Below are positions 46,907-56,363 of a stretch of DNA of 64,000 nucleotides, in pieces; position 1 is the stretch's first letter, and every line of letters begins with the position of its first letter. Below the pieces are notes generated by a model. The model did no database searches. It worked only from the letters and a program-made list of their open reading frames with translations, and was not told the origin of the DNA. Origin of the DNA: Chitinophagales bacterium (lineage in GTDB: Bacteria; Bacteroidota; Bacteroidia; Chitinophagales; Chitinophagaceae); contig JAIXLB010000020.1 in the NCBI GenBank assembly GCA_026931905.1, positions 1 through 64,000 of the forward strand. The letters are read 5' to 3'. The position numbers and the translations under genes are program-made.

Positions 46907-48154
46907 ATGATTCCCAATTATGCTCATACAGTTACAAAACGGTTTTTAGAATATGTACAAATAGATACACAAAGCAATCCTCATAGCAACACACATCCAT
47001 CAACAGAAAAACAAAAAAATTTATCCAATCTTTTGGCACAACAATTAAAAGAGTTGGGCTTAAAAGATGTTGAAGCAGACGAATTTGGCTATGTGTATGC
47101 TACTATACCATCAAACTCAAGCAAACAAGTTCCTGTAATTTGTTTTTGCAGCCATGTAGATACTGCACCAGATTGTAGTGGCACAAATGTTAAACCTATT
47201 GTGCATGAAAACTACAAGGGTAATGATATTGTTTTGCCAGATGATACTACACAAATTTTATCAGTAAAAGATTATCCCTATTTACAACAACATATTGGTA
47301 ATACAATAATTACAGCAAGTGGCAATACTTTATTAGGAGCAGATGATAAAGCAGGTGTTGCAATTATTATGGATATGGCACATTATTTAACTACAAATCC
47401 ACAAATAAAACATGGCACTATAAAAATTTTATTTACACCAGATGAAGAAATTGGTGCAGGAACTGCTAAAATAAATTTGAAAAAATTAGGAGCCGATTTT
47501 GCTTACACTTTAGATGGTGGCGAATTAGGCACATTGGAAGATGAAACCTTTAGTGCAGATGCTGTAACCATTACAGTTCATGGAGTTATCTCTCACCCTG
47601 GTTATGCCAAAAATAAATTAATAAATGCACTTAAAATTGTTGGCGAAATTTTAGCTGCATTGCCTAAAAATGAATTTAGCCCAGAAACAACAGATAAACG
47701 AGAAGGCTTTGTTCATCCTACAGGTTTTGAAGGTATTGCAGAAAAAGCAAGTGTTAGTTTTATAGTAAGAGATTTTGTTACATCTAAATTAACCGAACAC
47801 GAAAATAGATTAAAGAAAATTGCAGAAACTGTTGTACACAATTATACAGGAGCTACTATGCAATTTGAAGTAGTAGAACAGTATAGAAATATGAAAGAAA
47901 TTTTAAACCAACATCCACATGTGGTAGCCAATGCTTCAGAAGCTTATAAGCGAGCCAGCCTTGATGTTGTAAATGAACCCATACGAGGTGGAACAGATGG
48001 AAGTCGTTTAAGTTTTATGGGTTTGCCTTGCCCTAATTTGTTTACTGGTATGCAAGCTATTCACAGTAAAAAAGAATGGATAGGTGTAAAAGATATGGAA
48101 AAAGCTGTAGAAGTTTTAGTTAATTTAGCACAAGTTTGGGAAGAAAATAGTTAA
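46907..48154 (+). CDS. pepT: Peptidase T (aminotripeptidase, M20B)
   Basis: 415 residues from the ATG at 46907; a TTG 21 bases upstream is possible but lacks support. Peptidase T removes the N-terminal residue from tripeptides, using two zinc ions. Metal-site motifs: CFCSHVDTAPDC, LLGADDKAGVAI, PDEEIGAGTAKI and near the end IRGGTDGSRLSFMGLPCPN. Length is near that of E. coli PepT (408). It is a cytoplasmic enzyme with no signal peptide. It is followed by an ABC ATPase gene after 22 bases. Identification is secure. Confidence 0.94.
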   Translation: MIPNYAHTVTKRFLEYVQIDTQSNPHSNTHPSTEKQKNLSNLLAQQLKELGLKDVEADEFGYVYATIPSNSSKQVPVICFCSHVDTAPDCSGTNVKPIVHENYKGNDIVLPDDTTQILSVKDYPYLQQHIGNTIITASGNTLLGADDKAGVAIIMDMAHYLTTNPQIKHGTIKILFTPDEEIGAGTAKINLKKLGADFAYTLDGGELGTLEDETFSADAVTITVHGVISHPGYAKNKLINALKIVGEILAALPKNEFSPETTDKREGFVHPTGFEGIAEKASVSFIVRDFVTSKLTEHENRLKKIAETVVHNYTGATMQFEVVEQYRNMKEILNQHPHVVANASEAYKRASLDVVNEPIRGGTDGSRLSFMGLPCPNLFTGMQAIHSKKEWIGVKDMEKAVEVLVNLAQVWEENS

Positions 48155-48176
48155 TACATTTTAAACAAAATTCAAC

Positions 48177-49076
48177 ATGAGTACTTCAGTCCTTTCTATT
48201 CAAAACTTAGTAAAATATTATGGCAATATTAAAGCATTGGATGGCATTTCTTACGATATACCAAAAGGGTGTGTATTTGGAATTTTAGGACCCAATGGAA
48301 GTGGAAAAACCACCACATTAGGCATTGTATTAAATGTACTCAACCAAACTTCAGGAAATTTTTTATGGTTTGGAAAACCAAGCAGTTCATCTACCAGACA
48401 ACAAATTGGCAGCTTGTTAGAAACACCCAATTTTTATCATTATTTATCGGCGGTAGATAACTTAAAAATTACACAAGAAATAAGCAAAAGAGGTACAAAA
48501 AAAGATATTGATAATGTTTTAGAAATAGTAAACTTATCTCAAAGAAAAAAAAGTAAATTCAGCACCTACAGCCTTGGTATGAAACAAAGATTAGCCATTG
48601 CAGCAGCTTTGTTGGGCAATCCGGAAGTGTTGGTTTTTGACGAACCAACCAATGGTTTAGACCCTGTAGGCATTGCAGAAATAAGAGAACTTATAAAAAA
48701 ATTAGCACAGGAAGGCAAAACTATAATTATGGCAAGCCATTTATTAGATGAGGTAGAAAAAGTTTGTACCCATGTAGCCATTATGAAAAAAGGCACACTA
48801 ATTACTGCAGGATCTGTACAAAATGTTTTGGTAAATGAAGATATTGTAGAAATTGCTTCATCAAACAATGGTAAACTTTTTGAATTGCTTAAAAACTATA
48901 CAGGACTTCAACAAATTAAACAAGAGCAAGATAAAATACAACTTTACTTTCCATTAGCACAAGCCAATTTAGAAAACATCAATCAGTATTGTTTTAATAA
49001 TGGAATAGTATTAAACTTATTAACTTTAAAACGCAAAAGCTTAGAGTCTAAATTCTTTGAATTAACCAATAATTGA
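48177..49076 (+). CDS. ABC transporter ATP-binding protein
   Basis: 299 residues. Walker A is GPNGSGKTTT near residue 38, the signature is YSLGMKQRLAIAAALLGNP, Walker B is VLVFDEPTNGLDP, and the H-loop is MASHLLDE. The last 80 residues extend beyond the ATPase core, as in the ABC-2 type exporters (CcmA/NatA group). No membrane subunit follows: the next gene is susC after 374 bases. The partner permease must therefore lie elsewhere, or this ATPase works alone. It shares a transcript with pepT, probably by chance. Substrate unknown. Confidence 0.88.
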   Translation: MSTSVLSIQNLVKYYGNIKALDGISYDIPKGCVFGILGPNGSGKTTTLGIVLNVLNQTSGNFLWFGKPSSSSTRQQIGSLLETPNFYHYLSAVDNLKITQEISKRGTKKDIDNVLEIVNLSQRKKSKFSTYSLGMKQRLAIAAALLGNPEVLVFDEPTNGLDPVGIAEIRELIKKLAQEGKTIIMASHLLDEVEKVCTHVAIMKKGTLITAGSVQNVLVNEDIVEIASSNNGKLFELLKNYTGLQQIKQEQDKIQLYFPLAQANLENINQYCFNNGIVLNLLTLKRKSLESKFFELTNN

Positions 49077-49450
49077 TGTTTTCTTTTTAAAGCACCCACT
49101 TAATTATAAATATTTTATTTAGTACACATTTTAAATAAATCAACTCCAGAACAAAAGTGTTTTACTATTTAGCGGTTACAAATACAGCTATTAATTTGTA
49201 ATACATATTTTAGATTATAATCAATGTGTTATACATTACAAATAACATGTTTTAATTATTTTGCAGCACTTTAGTAATATAATTGTCTAAGTAAATGCTA
49301 ACGTATTGTTAGTAATAACTTAATAAAATTATAAAGAAAAACTACTCTCAGAAAGGGTTTTTAAAAAAAATTTTATGGTTATTTAAAATAAATGTTAAAT
49401 ATTTGTCGCAAGACGAAGGATTTTTAAACGTTTAAAAAAAGAAACAATTT
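49077..49450 (+). other. Intergenic region upstream of the susC/susD locus
   Basis: 374 bases without a gene, about 75% A+T. A 7-base inverted repeat (TTGTAAT at 49196, ATTACAA at 49235) and a TGTGT-N6-TTACA sequence (about 49224) lie near its middle. Just before susC there is a perfect 18-base palindrome at 49421-49438. A -7 like sequence (TAAATATTTG, near 49407) is one step from the consensus. No anti-sigma or sigma factor gene is present near. Confidence 0.5.
49421..49438. promoter_or_regulatory. Perfect 18-bp palindrome just upstream of susC
   Basis: TTTTTAAACGTTTAAAAA is fully self-complementary without a spacer and ends 12 bases before the susC start codon. It probably lies inside the leader of the mRNA, so it may act as an operator or affect translation start. 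Confidence 0.4.
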
Positions 49451-52400
49451 ATGAGAAAACTCGCTTATCTGCTATTGAGTATCTGCATAAGTGCAGGTAT
49501 TGCAACAGCTCAGTCAGGCAGAACTGTAACGGGAGTCGTTAAAGGTGATAACGGCAAACCTGTAGCTGATGCATCTGTTGTAGTAAAAGGTACTACAATT
49601 GGTACAACCACAGACACAAAGGGTATATTTACTCTTAAATCTGTTCCAGCATCTGCTACAACATTAGTAGTTTCATCTACTAATTTCGAATCAACTGAAG
49701 TAGCTATTGGTAGTGGTGCTGTATCAGTAACACTTAAAGCAACTTCAGATGAATTAGGAGAAGTAGTAGTAACTGTACCTTATGGAACTCAGAAAAGAAC
49801 AACTTTTACTGGGTCTGCAAATACAGTATCTGCTGCAACTATTAACAAGCAACAAGTAACTTCTGTTACAAGAGTATTAGAAGGTTTAGTTCCTGGTATT
49901 CAAGCTACCAATGGTGGTGGTGCTCCAGGTTCTGGTGCTTCTGTATTAATCAGAGGTATTGGTTCTGTAAATGCTTCTTCATCTCCATTATACGTTGTTA
50001 ATGGTGTTCCTTACGATGGCTCAATTTCAGCTATCGCATCTGAAGACATTGAGTCTATAGATGTATTAAAAGATGCTGCTGCTGCTAACTTGTATGGTTC
50101 AAGAGCTGCTAATGGTGTAATTATGATTACTACCAAAAGAGGTAAAGGTGCTCCATCTTTACAAGGAAGCATTAGACAAGGCTTTATGGCAAGAGGTATT
50201 CCTGAATATGATAGAGTAGGAGCTGCAGATTATTACGAATTATTCTGGGAAGCTTACAGAAACTCTTATGTATATGCTGGTGGTCAATCATTTGCTCAAG
50301 CTGGTGTAAATGCCACTAATGTTTTAACTGGTTCATCTGGTTTAGTTTATAACGCATTTAATGTGCCAGGTAATCAATTAGTAGATCCAGTAACTGGAAA
50401 ATTAAACCCTAATGCACAATTATTATGGAACGAATCTTGGTCTGATGCTTTATTTAGAACAGCTTCAAGAACCAATGCCAATGTAAGCATCTCTGGTTCA
50501 TCAGATAAAGCTAACTATTATGTTAGTGGAGGTTATTTGAATGAAGAAGGTTCAGCTAAATTCTCTGGATATAAAAGATACAATTTTAGAGCAACCGTAG
50601 ATATTAAAGCAAATAGTTGGTTAAAAGCTGGTATTAATATTGATGGAACTTCTGATAAAAGAGAAGGCTTATTTGCTGGTGGTACTGCCACTTCAAATCC
50701 TTTTTATTACAGCCGTCAAATGGGCCCAATTTATCCAGTATATCAAAGAGATTTAACAACAGGTGCTATAGTAAAAGATGCAGATGGCAACCCTGTATTA
50801 GATTTTGGTATACCTGCACAAATGGGTGCTCGTCCTTATGCTGCTAACTCTAACTTAGTGGGTACTTTGTCTTTAGATAAAAGAGAGCAAAAAAGATTGA
50901 ATGGTAACTTTAATCCTTATGTAGAAATTAGTTTCTTAAAAGATTTTACTTTTAGAACTCAAATGGGTTTAAACTACTTCTCAATTGATGCATTAACATA
51001 TCAAAATAATCAATATGGTGATGCTGCTAACGTACAAGGTAGAGCAACATTTACAACACAAACTCAGTTTTCATTAACTGCTAACCAAATTTTAAAGTGG
51101 AGTAAAGACTTTAAAAAACATAATGTTGGTGTTTTATTAGGTCATGAAAACTATAAGTACAAAGAAAGTTATCTTTCTGCTACAAAAACAGGTTTTGCCT
51201 ATCCAGGGCAAACAGCATTAAACAATGGTGCTACTGTTGAAGATCCACCTTCTAATGCTATTGATGAAGAAACAATGGAAAGCTATTTTGGTGGCGTAAA
51301 CTATGCTTACGATGGCAAATATTTAGCATCTGCAAGTTATAGAAGAGATGCTTCTTCTTTATTTGCTCCAGATGTAAGATGGGGTTCTTTCTACTCTTTC
51401 GGTTTAGGCTGGAGAATTTCTCAAGAATCATTCTTGAAAAATGTTAGCTGGATTAATGACTTGAAATTAAAATTAAGTTATGGTGAGTCCGGTAATAAAT
51501 CAATTTATGATGAAAATGGCAACAAATTATTTTATCAATATAAAGATTATTATTATGCTGATGGTTTAGGCAACTTTGCACCTCCTTCAAGACTTGCAAA
51601 CCCTAATTTGAAATGGGAAAAGAATGTAGCCTTAAACTATGGTGTTGAATTTACTTTATTTAAAAGAAGATTACAAGGTACTATTGAATTATATGACAGA
51701 CGTTCAAGCGACTTAATATTTGGTCGTCCTGTTGACCCTTCTATTGGTGCAGGTTCTTCAATTCTTGAAAATATAGGTCAAATTAAAAACACTGGTATTG
51801 AAATTCAGTTAGGTTACAATGTAGTAAAAAGGAAAAACTTTGATTGGAGAGTAGATTTCAATATTTCTTCTTTCAAAAATACTATTACAAAATTACCTCC
51901 AAGACAACGTGCAAATGGTATTATAAAAGGGACTAAGAAATTAATGGAAGGAAAATCAATCTACGATTTTTGGTTAAGAGAATTTGCTGGAGTTAGTGCA
52001 TCTACAGGTAGAGCGTTATATTATAAAGATGTTTTAGGTACAGATGGTAAACCAACTGGCGACAGAACAATAACTGATGATATTACATTAGCTTCTTACT
52101 ATTATGTTGGAGGTTCTGCTATTCCTAAATTTATGGGAGGTATTACCAATTCTTTCCGTTATAAAAACTTCGACCTTCAAGTGTTACTTACTTATTCTTA
52201 CGGTGGTCGTTTTTATGATGCAAACTATGCAAGCATTATGCACTACGGAAGTGCAGGAACTGCATTACATACTGATGCTTTACAACGTTGGCAAAAACCT
52301 GGTGATGTAACTAATGTACCTCGTTTACAAAATGCTTCTGGTCAAGAAGGTGCTTCATCTCGTTTCTTATTAGATGCATCTTATTTGAATGTTAAAAACA

Positions 52401-52600
52401 TTACTTTAAGTTATACATTACCTAATAATGTTGCCAATAAAGTACGTGTTAAAGGAGCTCAATTCTTTGTAAACGTAGATAATGCATTCTTATTAACAGC
52501 TAAAAAAGGAAGCGATCCTCAACAAAGCTTTAGTGGCGTTACAGATGCAAGTTATCCACCATTTAGAACCTTTACAGTTGGTGCTACAATTAAATTATAA
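49451..52600 (+). CDS. SusC/RagA-family TonB-dependent outer membrane transporter
   Basis: 1049 residues. Signal peptide ends at ATAQ (residue 21). A carboxypeptidase-regulatory-like domain (about 22-105: TVTGVVKGDNGKPVADASVV) precedes a TonB box region (LGEVVVTVPYGTQKR), the plug (LRIRGIG-like VLIRGIGSVNASSSPLYVVN, GVPYDGSI, VLKDAAAANLYGSRAANGVI) and the 22-stranded barrel. The last residues form the outer membrane strand FTVGATIKL. It pairs with the next gene, a SusD-like lipoprotein, to import bulky nutrients such as glycans or peptides. No carbohydrase is in the locus, so the substrate is open. Confidence 0.94.
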   Translation: MRKLAYLLLSICISAGIATAQSGRTVTGVVKGDNGKPVADASVVVKGTTIGTTTDTKGIFTLKSVPASATTLVVSSTNFESTEVAIGSGAVSVTLKATSDELGEVVVTVPYGTQKRTTFTGSANTVSAATINKQQVTSVTRVLEGLVPGIQATNGGGAPGSGASVLIRGIGSVNASSSPLYVVNGVPYDGSISAIASEDIESIDVLKDAAAANLYGSRAANGVIMITTKRGKGAPSLQGSIRQGFMARGIPEYDRVGAADYYELFWEAYRNSYVYAGGQSFAQAGVNATNVLTGSSGLVYNAFNVPGNQLVDPVTGKLNPNAQLLWNESWSDALFRTASRTNANVSISGSSDKANYYVSGGYLNEEGSAKFSGYKRYNFRATVDIKANSWLKAGINIDGTSDKREGLFAGGTATSNPFYYSRQMGPIYPVYQRDLTTGAIVKDADGNPVLDFGIPAQMGARPYAANSNLVGTLSLDKREQKRLNGNFNPYVEISFLKDFTFRTQMGLNYFSIDALTYQNNQYGDAANVQGRATFTTQTQFSLTANQILKWSKDFKKHNVGVLLGHENYKYKESYLSATKTGFAYPGQTALNNGATVEDPPSNAIDEETMESYFGGVNYAYDGKYLASASYRRDASSLFAPDVRWGSFYSFGLGWRISQESFLKNVSWINDLKLKLSYGESGNKSIYDENGNKLFYQYKDYYYADGLGNFAPPSRLANPNLKWEKNVALNYGVEFTLFKRRLQGTIELYDRRSSDLIFGRPVDPSIGAGSSILENIGQIKNTGIEIQLGYNVVKRKNFDWRVDFNISSFKNTITKLPPRQRANGIIKGTKKLMEGKSIYDFWLREFAGVSASTGRALYYKDVLGTDGKPTGDRTITDDITLASYYYVGGSAIPKFMGGITNSFRYKNFDLQVLLTYSYGGRFYDANYASIMHYGSAGTALHTDALQRWQKPGDVTNVPRLQNASGQEGASSRFLLDASYLNVKNITLSYTLPNNVANKVRVKGAQFFVNVDNAFLLTAKKGSDPQQSFSGVTDASYPPFRTFTVGATIKL

Positions 52601-52619
52601 AACATAAAAAATAAGTAAT

Positions 52620-54116
52620 ATGAAAAATAAATCTTTAAACCTGCTACTCGTTGCTGCTGTTTTAGCTACAACAGTTGGCTGTAAAAAAGGTTACTTAGAT
52701 ACAAAGCCATCCGATGCAATTACATTGGATCAGGCTTACGAAACGATTGCTGCTATTAACTCTGGCTTAGTTGCAACTTACAACTCAACTTTTGATTTTG
52801 GAGTAGGTAATGGCAATACGGGACATGATAATTTTGGACATAAAGCTGTAGATTTGGCTAATGACCTAATGGGACAAGATATGGTTGTTCATACTCAAGG
52901 TTATGGTTGGTTCAACAGAGATTATCAATATGTAGAATGGACTTTACCTAATGGTACAGGTACTCGTTCTGACAAAGTTTGGTCTTTTTACTATAATATA
53001 ATTAGACAAGTAAACTTAATGTTGGATAATACTGCCAATCAAACAATAACCCCAGCATTAGAAACAGCAAGAGGTCAGGCATTGGGTATTAGAGCTTGGT
53101 GTTATTTTAATTTAATAAATAATTTCCAACAAACCATTAAAGGACATGAAACAGACAAAGGTGTGCCTTTACGTATTAATTCAGATCCTATTTCTTTACC
53201 AAGAGGAACAGCTCAGCAAGTATATGCTCAAATAATCAGCGATTTAACAACTGCTGAAACTTTGTTGAATGGTAAACCAAGAGCTTCTAAAAAGAATATG
53301 GATGTAAGTACTGTAAGAGGTTTACGTGCAAGAGTAGCATTAGCTCAAGAAGATTGGGCAACTGCTGCAAACTATGCAAACCTTGCCAGACAATCTTACA
53401 CTTTAATGAGTAATGCTGTTTATACTTCAAGAACAGGCTTTTCAAGTGTAAATACAAGCGAATGGATTTGGGGTATGCCAATTCCTACAGAACAAGCAAC
53501 TATTTATGCTTCCTTCTTTTCTCACATGGATCCATCGCAGTTAAGCTATGCTCAATTAGGAGGTCAAAAGAAAATAACAAAAGCTTTATACGATCAAATT
53601 CCTGCAACAGATGTTCGTAAACAAGTATTTACAGCACCAGGAACAGGAAATGCCAATTTCCCAGACTATTGTCAAAAGAAACACTTGGTGCCAGTTGTTG
53701 GAAATTGGGCTGCTGATTATTTGTATATGAGAGCTTCTGAAATGTATTTAATAGAAGCAGAGGCTTTAGCAAGACAAGGTGCAGCTAAAGAAGCACAAGC
53801 ACAGGCTGTATTACAATCATTAATTGGGTTAAGAAACCCTGCTTATAATGCTGCTGGATTTACAGGAACAGCTTTAATTAATGAAATTTTATTACAAAGA
53901 AGAATTGAGTTGTGGGGCGAAGGTTTCTCTTTATTTGATATAAAAAGAACACACTCTGGTTTAAACCGTGCTACTGGAGCTGGAAACCATGGTGCACCAA
54001 ACTTTGATCCTATTGTTTATACTCAACCAGATGCAAGCCCTAAATTCTTAATGAGAATACCTCAAAGAGAATTAGATAGCAATACAGAAATGACTGCAGC
54101 TGATCAAAATCCTTAA
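52620..54116 (+). CDS. SusD/RagB-family nutrient-binding lipoprotein
   Basis: 498 residues. A lipoprotein signal ends at C21 (TTVGCKKGYLD). SusD-type TPR helices follow (QAYETIAAINSGLVATY, RGQALGIRAWCYFNLIN) and the C-terminal SusD domain has ADYLYMRASEMYLIEAEALA, LLQRRIELWGEGFSLFDIKR and a Pro-rich end. It sits on the cell surface and forms the lid of the SusC-like transporter just upstream. The gap is 19 bases. The substrate cannot be read from the sequence; SusD proteins vary greatly. Confidence 0.94.
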   Translation: MKNKSLNLLLVAAVLATTVGCKKGYLDTKPSDAITLDQAYETIAAINSGLVATYNSTFDFGVGNGNTGHDNFGHKAVDLANDLMGQDMVVHTQGYGWFNRDYQYVEWTLPNGTGTRSDKVWSFYYNIIRQVNLMLDNTANQTITPALETARGQALGIRAWCYFNLINNFQQTIKGHETDKGVPLRINSDPISLPRGTAQQVYAQIISDLTTAETLLNGKPRASKKNMDVSTVRGLRARVALAQEDWATAANYANLARQSYTLMSNAVYTSRTGFSSVNTSEWIWGMPIPTEQATIYASFFSHMDPSQLSYAQLGGQKKITKALYDQIPATDVRKQVFTAPGTGNANFPDYCQKKHLVPVVGNWAADYLYMRASEMYLIEAEALARQGAAKEAQAQAVLQSLIGLRNPAYNAAGFTGTALINEILLQRRIELWGEGFSLFDIKRTHSGLNRATGAGNHGAPNFDPIVYTQPDASPKFLMRIPQRELDSNTEMTAADQNP

Positions 54117-54153
54117 TTTATTTTAATTATAAATAACTTTAAAATTTAAAAGA

Positions 54154-54993
54154 ATGAAACTTAAATTAATAAATAAAACTACAAGGATTTTAACCTTAGC
54201 CGCCATTGTGCTAATTAGTTTTAGTTCTTGTAAGAAAAATAACATAGCTGTCGATAAAGACGCTTTAATACCACCAGATGCACCTGCTTTAGCACCTAAT
54301 GTTGCAGCAAGAATGGTAGATTATTATGTAACACAAGTTCCAACAAATCCATATAAAATCTTAGTAACCGTAAATAATGTATCAAGTACAGATAGAGTTT
54401 ATAATTTTAATTATACAAGCAGATCTGCTGTTGCTGGTACACAATATACCTCTCCTGCTTCTTTAACTATTCCTGCAGGAGCTACTCAAGATACATTAAG
54501 ATTTCAAGGAATTTATGCAGGATTTAGTGCTGGTAGAAAAGATACCGTTAAAATTAAATTCGATGGTTTAACTGGTTCTAAATTTTATGCAAAAGATTCT
54601 TTTATGATTGTTATGCAAAGATATTGCCCTGTTGTTTTAGCACAATTAGGTGGTTCTTATAACACGATGGAAGGAACTTATGGACCTTATATTAGCGAAG
54701 TATTAAACTTAGTACCAACAGGACCTACTTCTGCTACTGGTACAATAACTAATATATATGATAGCGGAATTGATGCAACTGCAACATTTACTTGGGATAC
54801 TCCAAGTACTTTTAGAGTGGTTATTGCAGGTCAAGCAACTCCTTATACTTCTGGTGGTTTACCTTTGTTTGTTAGAACTAATGCAAGTACTCCAAGTACA
54901 TTCTCTTCTTGCGATAATACTATAACTTTAAACTTACAGTTATATACTACTGCAACGATTGTTGATACATGGACTTCTTCAATGTCTAAGTAA
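54154..54993 (+). CDS. Surface lipoprotein of the SusC/SusD locus, function unknown
   Basis: 279 residues. A lipoprotein signal ends at C27 (ISFSSCKKNN). A Calx-beta or BACON-like beta-sandwich follows (about 60-165: YKILVTVNNVSSTDRVYNFN, AGTQYTSPASLTIPAGATQD), then a second beta domain from about 170 (LAQLGGSYNTMEGTYGPYIS). Such a third, non-enzymatic lipoprotein after SusD is common in Bacteroidota loci and usually helps to bind the substrate at the surface. No catalytic motif is seen. It is followed by a strong terminator, so it closes the three-gene operon. Confidence 0.75.
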   Translation: MKLKLINKTTRILTLAAIVLISFSSCKKNNIAVDKDALIPPDAPALAPNVAARMVDYYVTQVPTNPYKILVTVNNVSSTDRVYNFNYTSRSAVAGTQYTSPASLTIPAGATQDTLRFQGIYAGFSAGRKDTVKIKFDGLTGSKFYAKDSFMIVMQRYCPVVLAQLGGSYNTMEGTYGPYISEVLNLVPTGPTSATGTITNIYDSGIDATATFTWDTPSTFRVVIAGQATPYTSGGLPLFVRTNASTPSTFSSCDNTITLNLQLYTTATIVDTWTSSMSK

Positions 54994-55015
54994 TTAAACA
55001 GGATTAAGTTTATAT

Positions 55016-55060
55016 AAAATTCAAAGAGGCTGAGAATACACTCAGTCTCTTTGAATTTTT
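55016..55060 (+). terminator. Intrinsic terminator after the SusC/SusD operon
   Basis: AAATTCAAAGAG and CTCTTTGAATTT arms with inner CTGAG/CTCAG pairs form a long stem with an AATACA loop, followed by TTAGAATTTAAA. It lies 23 bases after the lipoprotein stop. Confidence 0.8.
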
Positions 55061-55528
55061 AGAATTTAAAAGATGAATGTAAAGTGAGGTTTAATGATAT
55101 ACTTTATTTAAGAAAACCCTTTTGGGGTATTTGTTTAACTAAAAAACGCTCATAAAAGTAAACAACTCTTTTATTTTTGTTGTACAATTAAAAAATCCAA
55201 TATCCAATACAAATCAAATCCCTGTTAGAATCCAATGATGAACAACAAAATTCTATGAAATCCAAATTGTAAGAGCAGTTTTGAAAAGAATTTTTAAAGC
55301 CCCACAAAATTAAGTGGGGCTTACTTTTTAAATAGCTTTTACCGTTTACCAATGTTGTCTTTTTGGAGTGTAAGGTTGGCTAATAAAGTTTAACAAATAT
55401 CAATAAAGCTTCTATTTTTACACTTGTAAATAATTCGGGCTACTATGAAAACAAAGCCCCTGTTAAAAATCCAATAATAATAACCAATCCTGTGAAGCCA
55501 ACACATCTTTTCATCATTAAAAAGGCAA
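55061..55528 (+). other. Intergenic region with a duplicated element and hairpins
   Basis: No gene of reasonable length is seen in 468 bases. Two related stretches of about 55 bases occur at 55213-55268 and 55448-55503 (for example CCCTGTTAGAATCCAATGAT and CCCCTGTTAAAAATCCAATA). Each is followed about 30 bases later by a hairpin, at 55297-55322 and 55529-55564. This looks like a repeated unit; whether it is transcribed is not known. Confidence 0.5.
55297..55322 (+). terminator. Terminator-like hairpin (GCCCCAC/GTGGGGC)
   Basis: AAGCCCCAC and GTGGGGCTT pair with a short AT loop and are followed by ACTTTTTAAAT. There is no gene immediately upstream on the plus strand, so it may end a small transcript or serve as a second stop. 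Confidence 0.55.
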
Positions 55529-55564
55529 AAAAATTACCCTACAAATTGTAGGGTAATTTTTTTG
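55529..55564. terminator. Terminator after the TPR protein gene
   Basis: AAAAAAATTACCCTACAA and its partner arm TTGTAGGGTAATTTTTTT give a strong stem with T runs in both orientations. It lies 17 bases beyond the minus-strand stop at 55581. Confidence 0.8.
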
Positions 55565-55580
55565 TAAATCATTCAATTAT

Positions 55581-56237
55581 TTATCCTGGAATTCTTGAAA
55601 TATATTTTTCTATTTCTTTTACTTGCTCAAGCACTTGTTGTGTTTTTGGTTTACAAGCTTTAGCTTTTCTAAAAAAATCTTTTGCTGCTCTAAACTCTCT
55701 TTTGTTAATAAATATTTGACACATTTGTAAATAAGCAACTGCTTCACTTTCCTTATCTGGAATACCTACACGAATGGCTGCTCTAATATAACTTTCACCT
55801 TGTTTAAAATCTCCTTTTTGCATAGCCATCATTCCTAATTGCAATTTATTGGCACCTTCAGCTTCTGGCATTGGACTTCCTATGGAGCTACTTTTTTTCA
55901 AATGCTTTTCGGCAGTATCAAAATCTTGTTCCATCATAGCTAAATTTCCTTTTATTGTATAATAGGTAGAACGCACAGGTTTAAACAATAAGTTAGGAAA
56001 CCAAATAGTATCTAATATTTTTTTTACTTCTTCAATTTTTCCAGCTTCCATTGGTTCTTGTATTAAACGCAATGGACCAATAAAAAAATGGCTAAACAAA
56101 CCAATAGCACCAATAAAATACAAAGGAAAAGTAGGCCAAAAGCCTGCACTACCTGTAACATTTAAAATAATACCAATAACAACAGCAATAATACTAAGCC
56201 AAAAACGATACTTAATAATAAGATTATAAAACTTCAT
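55581..56237 (-). CDS. Membrane-anchored TPR-like protein
   Basis: 218 residues. Two membrane helices lie at about 10-28 and 35-53. The rest is a helical repeat domain resembling three to four TPR units: YYTIKGNLAMMEQDFDTAEKHLKKS, LQLGMMAMQKGDFKQGESYIRAAI and AYLQMCQIFINKREFRAAKDFFRKA. Such proteins hold protein complexes at the membrane. No partner is visible. It is monocistronic with a good promoter motif upstream (TACATTTG, 56272-56279 on the minus strand) and its own terminator. Confidence 0.75.
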   Translation of the reverse strand: MKFYNLIIKYRFWLSIIAVVIGIILNVTGSAGFWPTFPLYFIGAIGLFSHFFIGPLRLIQEPMEAGKIEEVKKILDTIWFPNLLFKPVRSTYYTIKGNLAMMEQDFDTAEKHLKKSSSIGSPMPEAEGANKLQLGMMAMQKGDFKQGESYIRAAIRVGIPDKESEAVAYLQMCQIFINKREFRAAKDFFRKAKACKPKTQQVLEQVKEIEKYISRIPG

Positions 56238-56271
56238 ACCTAATAAAAATAAAAACGATTAATTAAGGTGG

Positions 56272-56279
56272 CAAATGTA
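56272..56279 (-). promoter_or_regulatory. Bacteroidota -7 promoter element for the TPR gene
   Basis: TACATTTG on the minus strand matches TAnnTTTG and is followed by CCACC. It lies 35 bases before the start codon. Confidence 0.45.
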
Positions 56280-56363
56280 ACTCTTAACTACTAATAAAGA
56301 ATTTAATGCAATGCTTTTTCAATAAAAATAAAATATTGCTTAATATTGAGTAAATTTTTTATA

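Noticed and set aside
48177-49076. Complete ABC exporter operon
   Set aside because: No membrane subunit lies on either side; only the ATPase can be supported.
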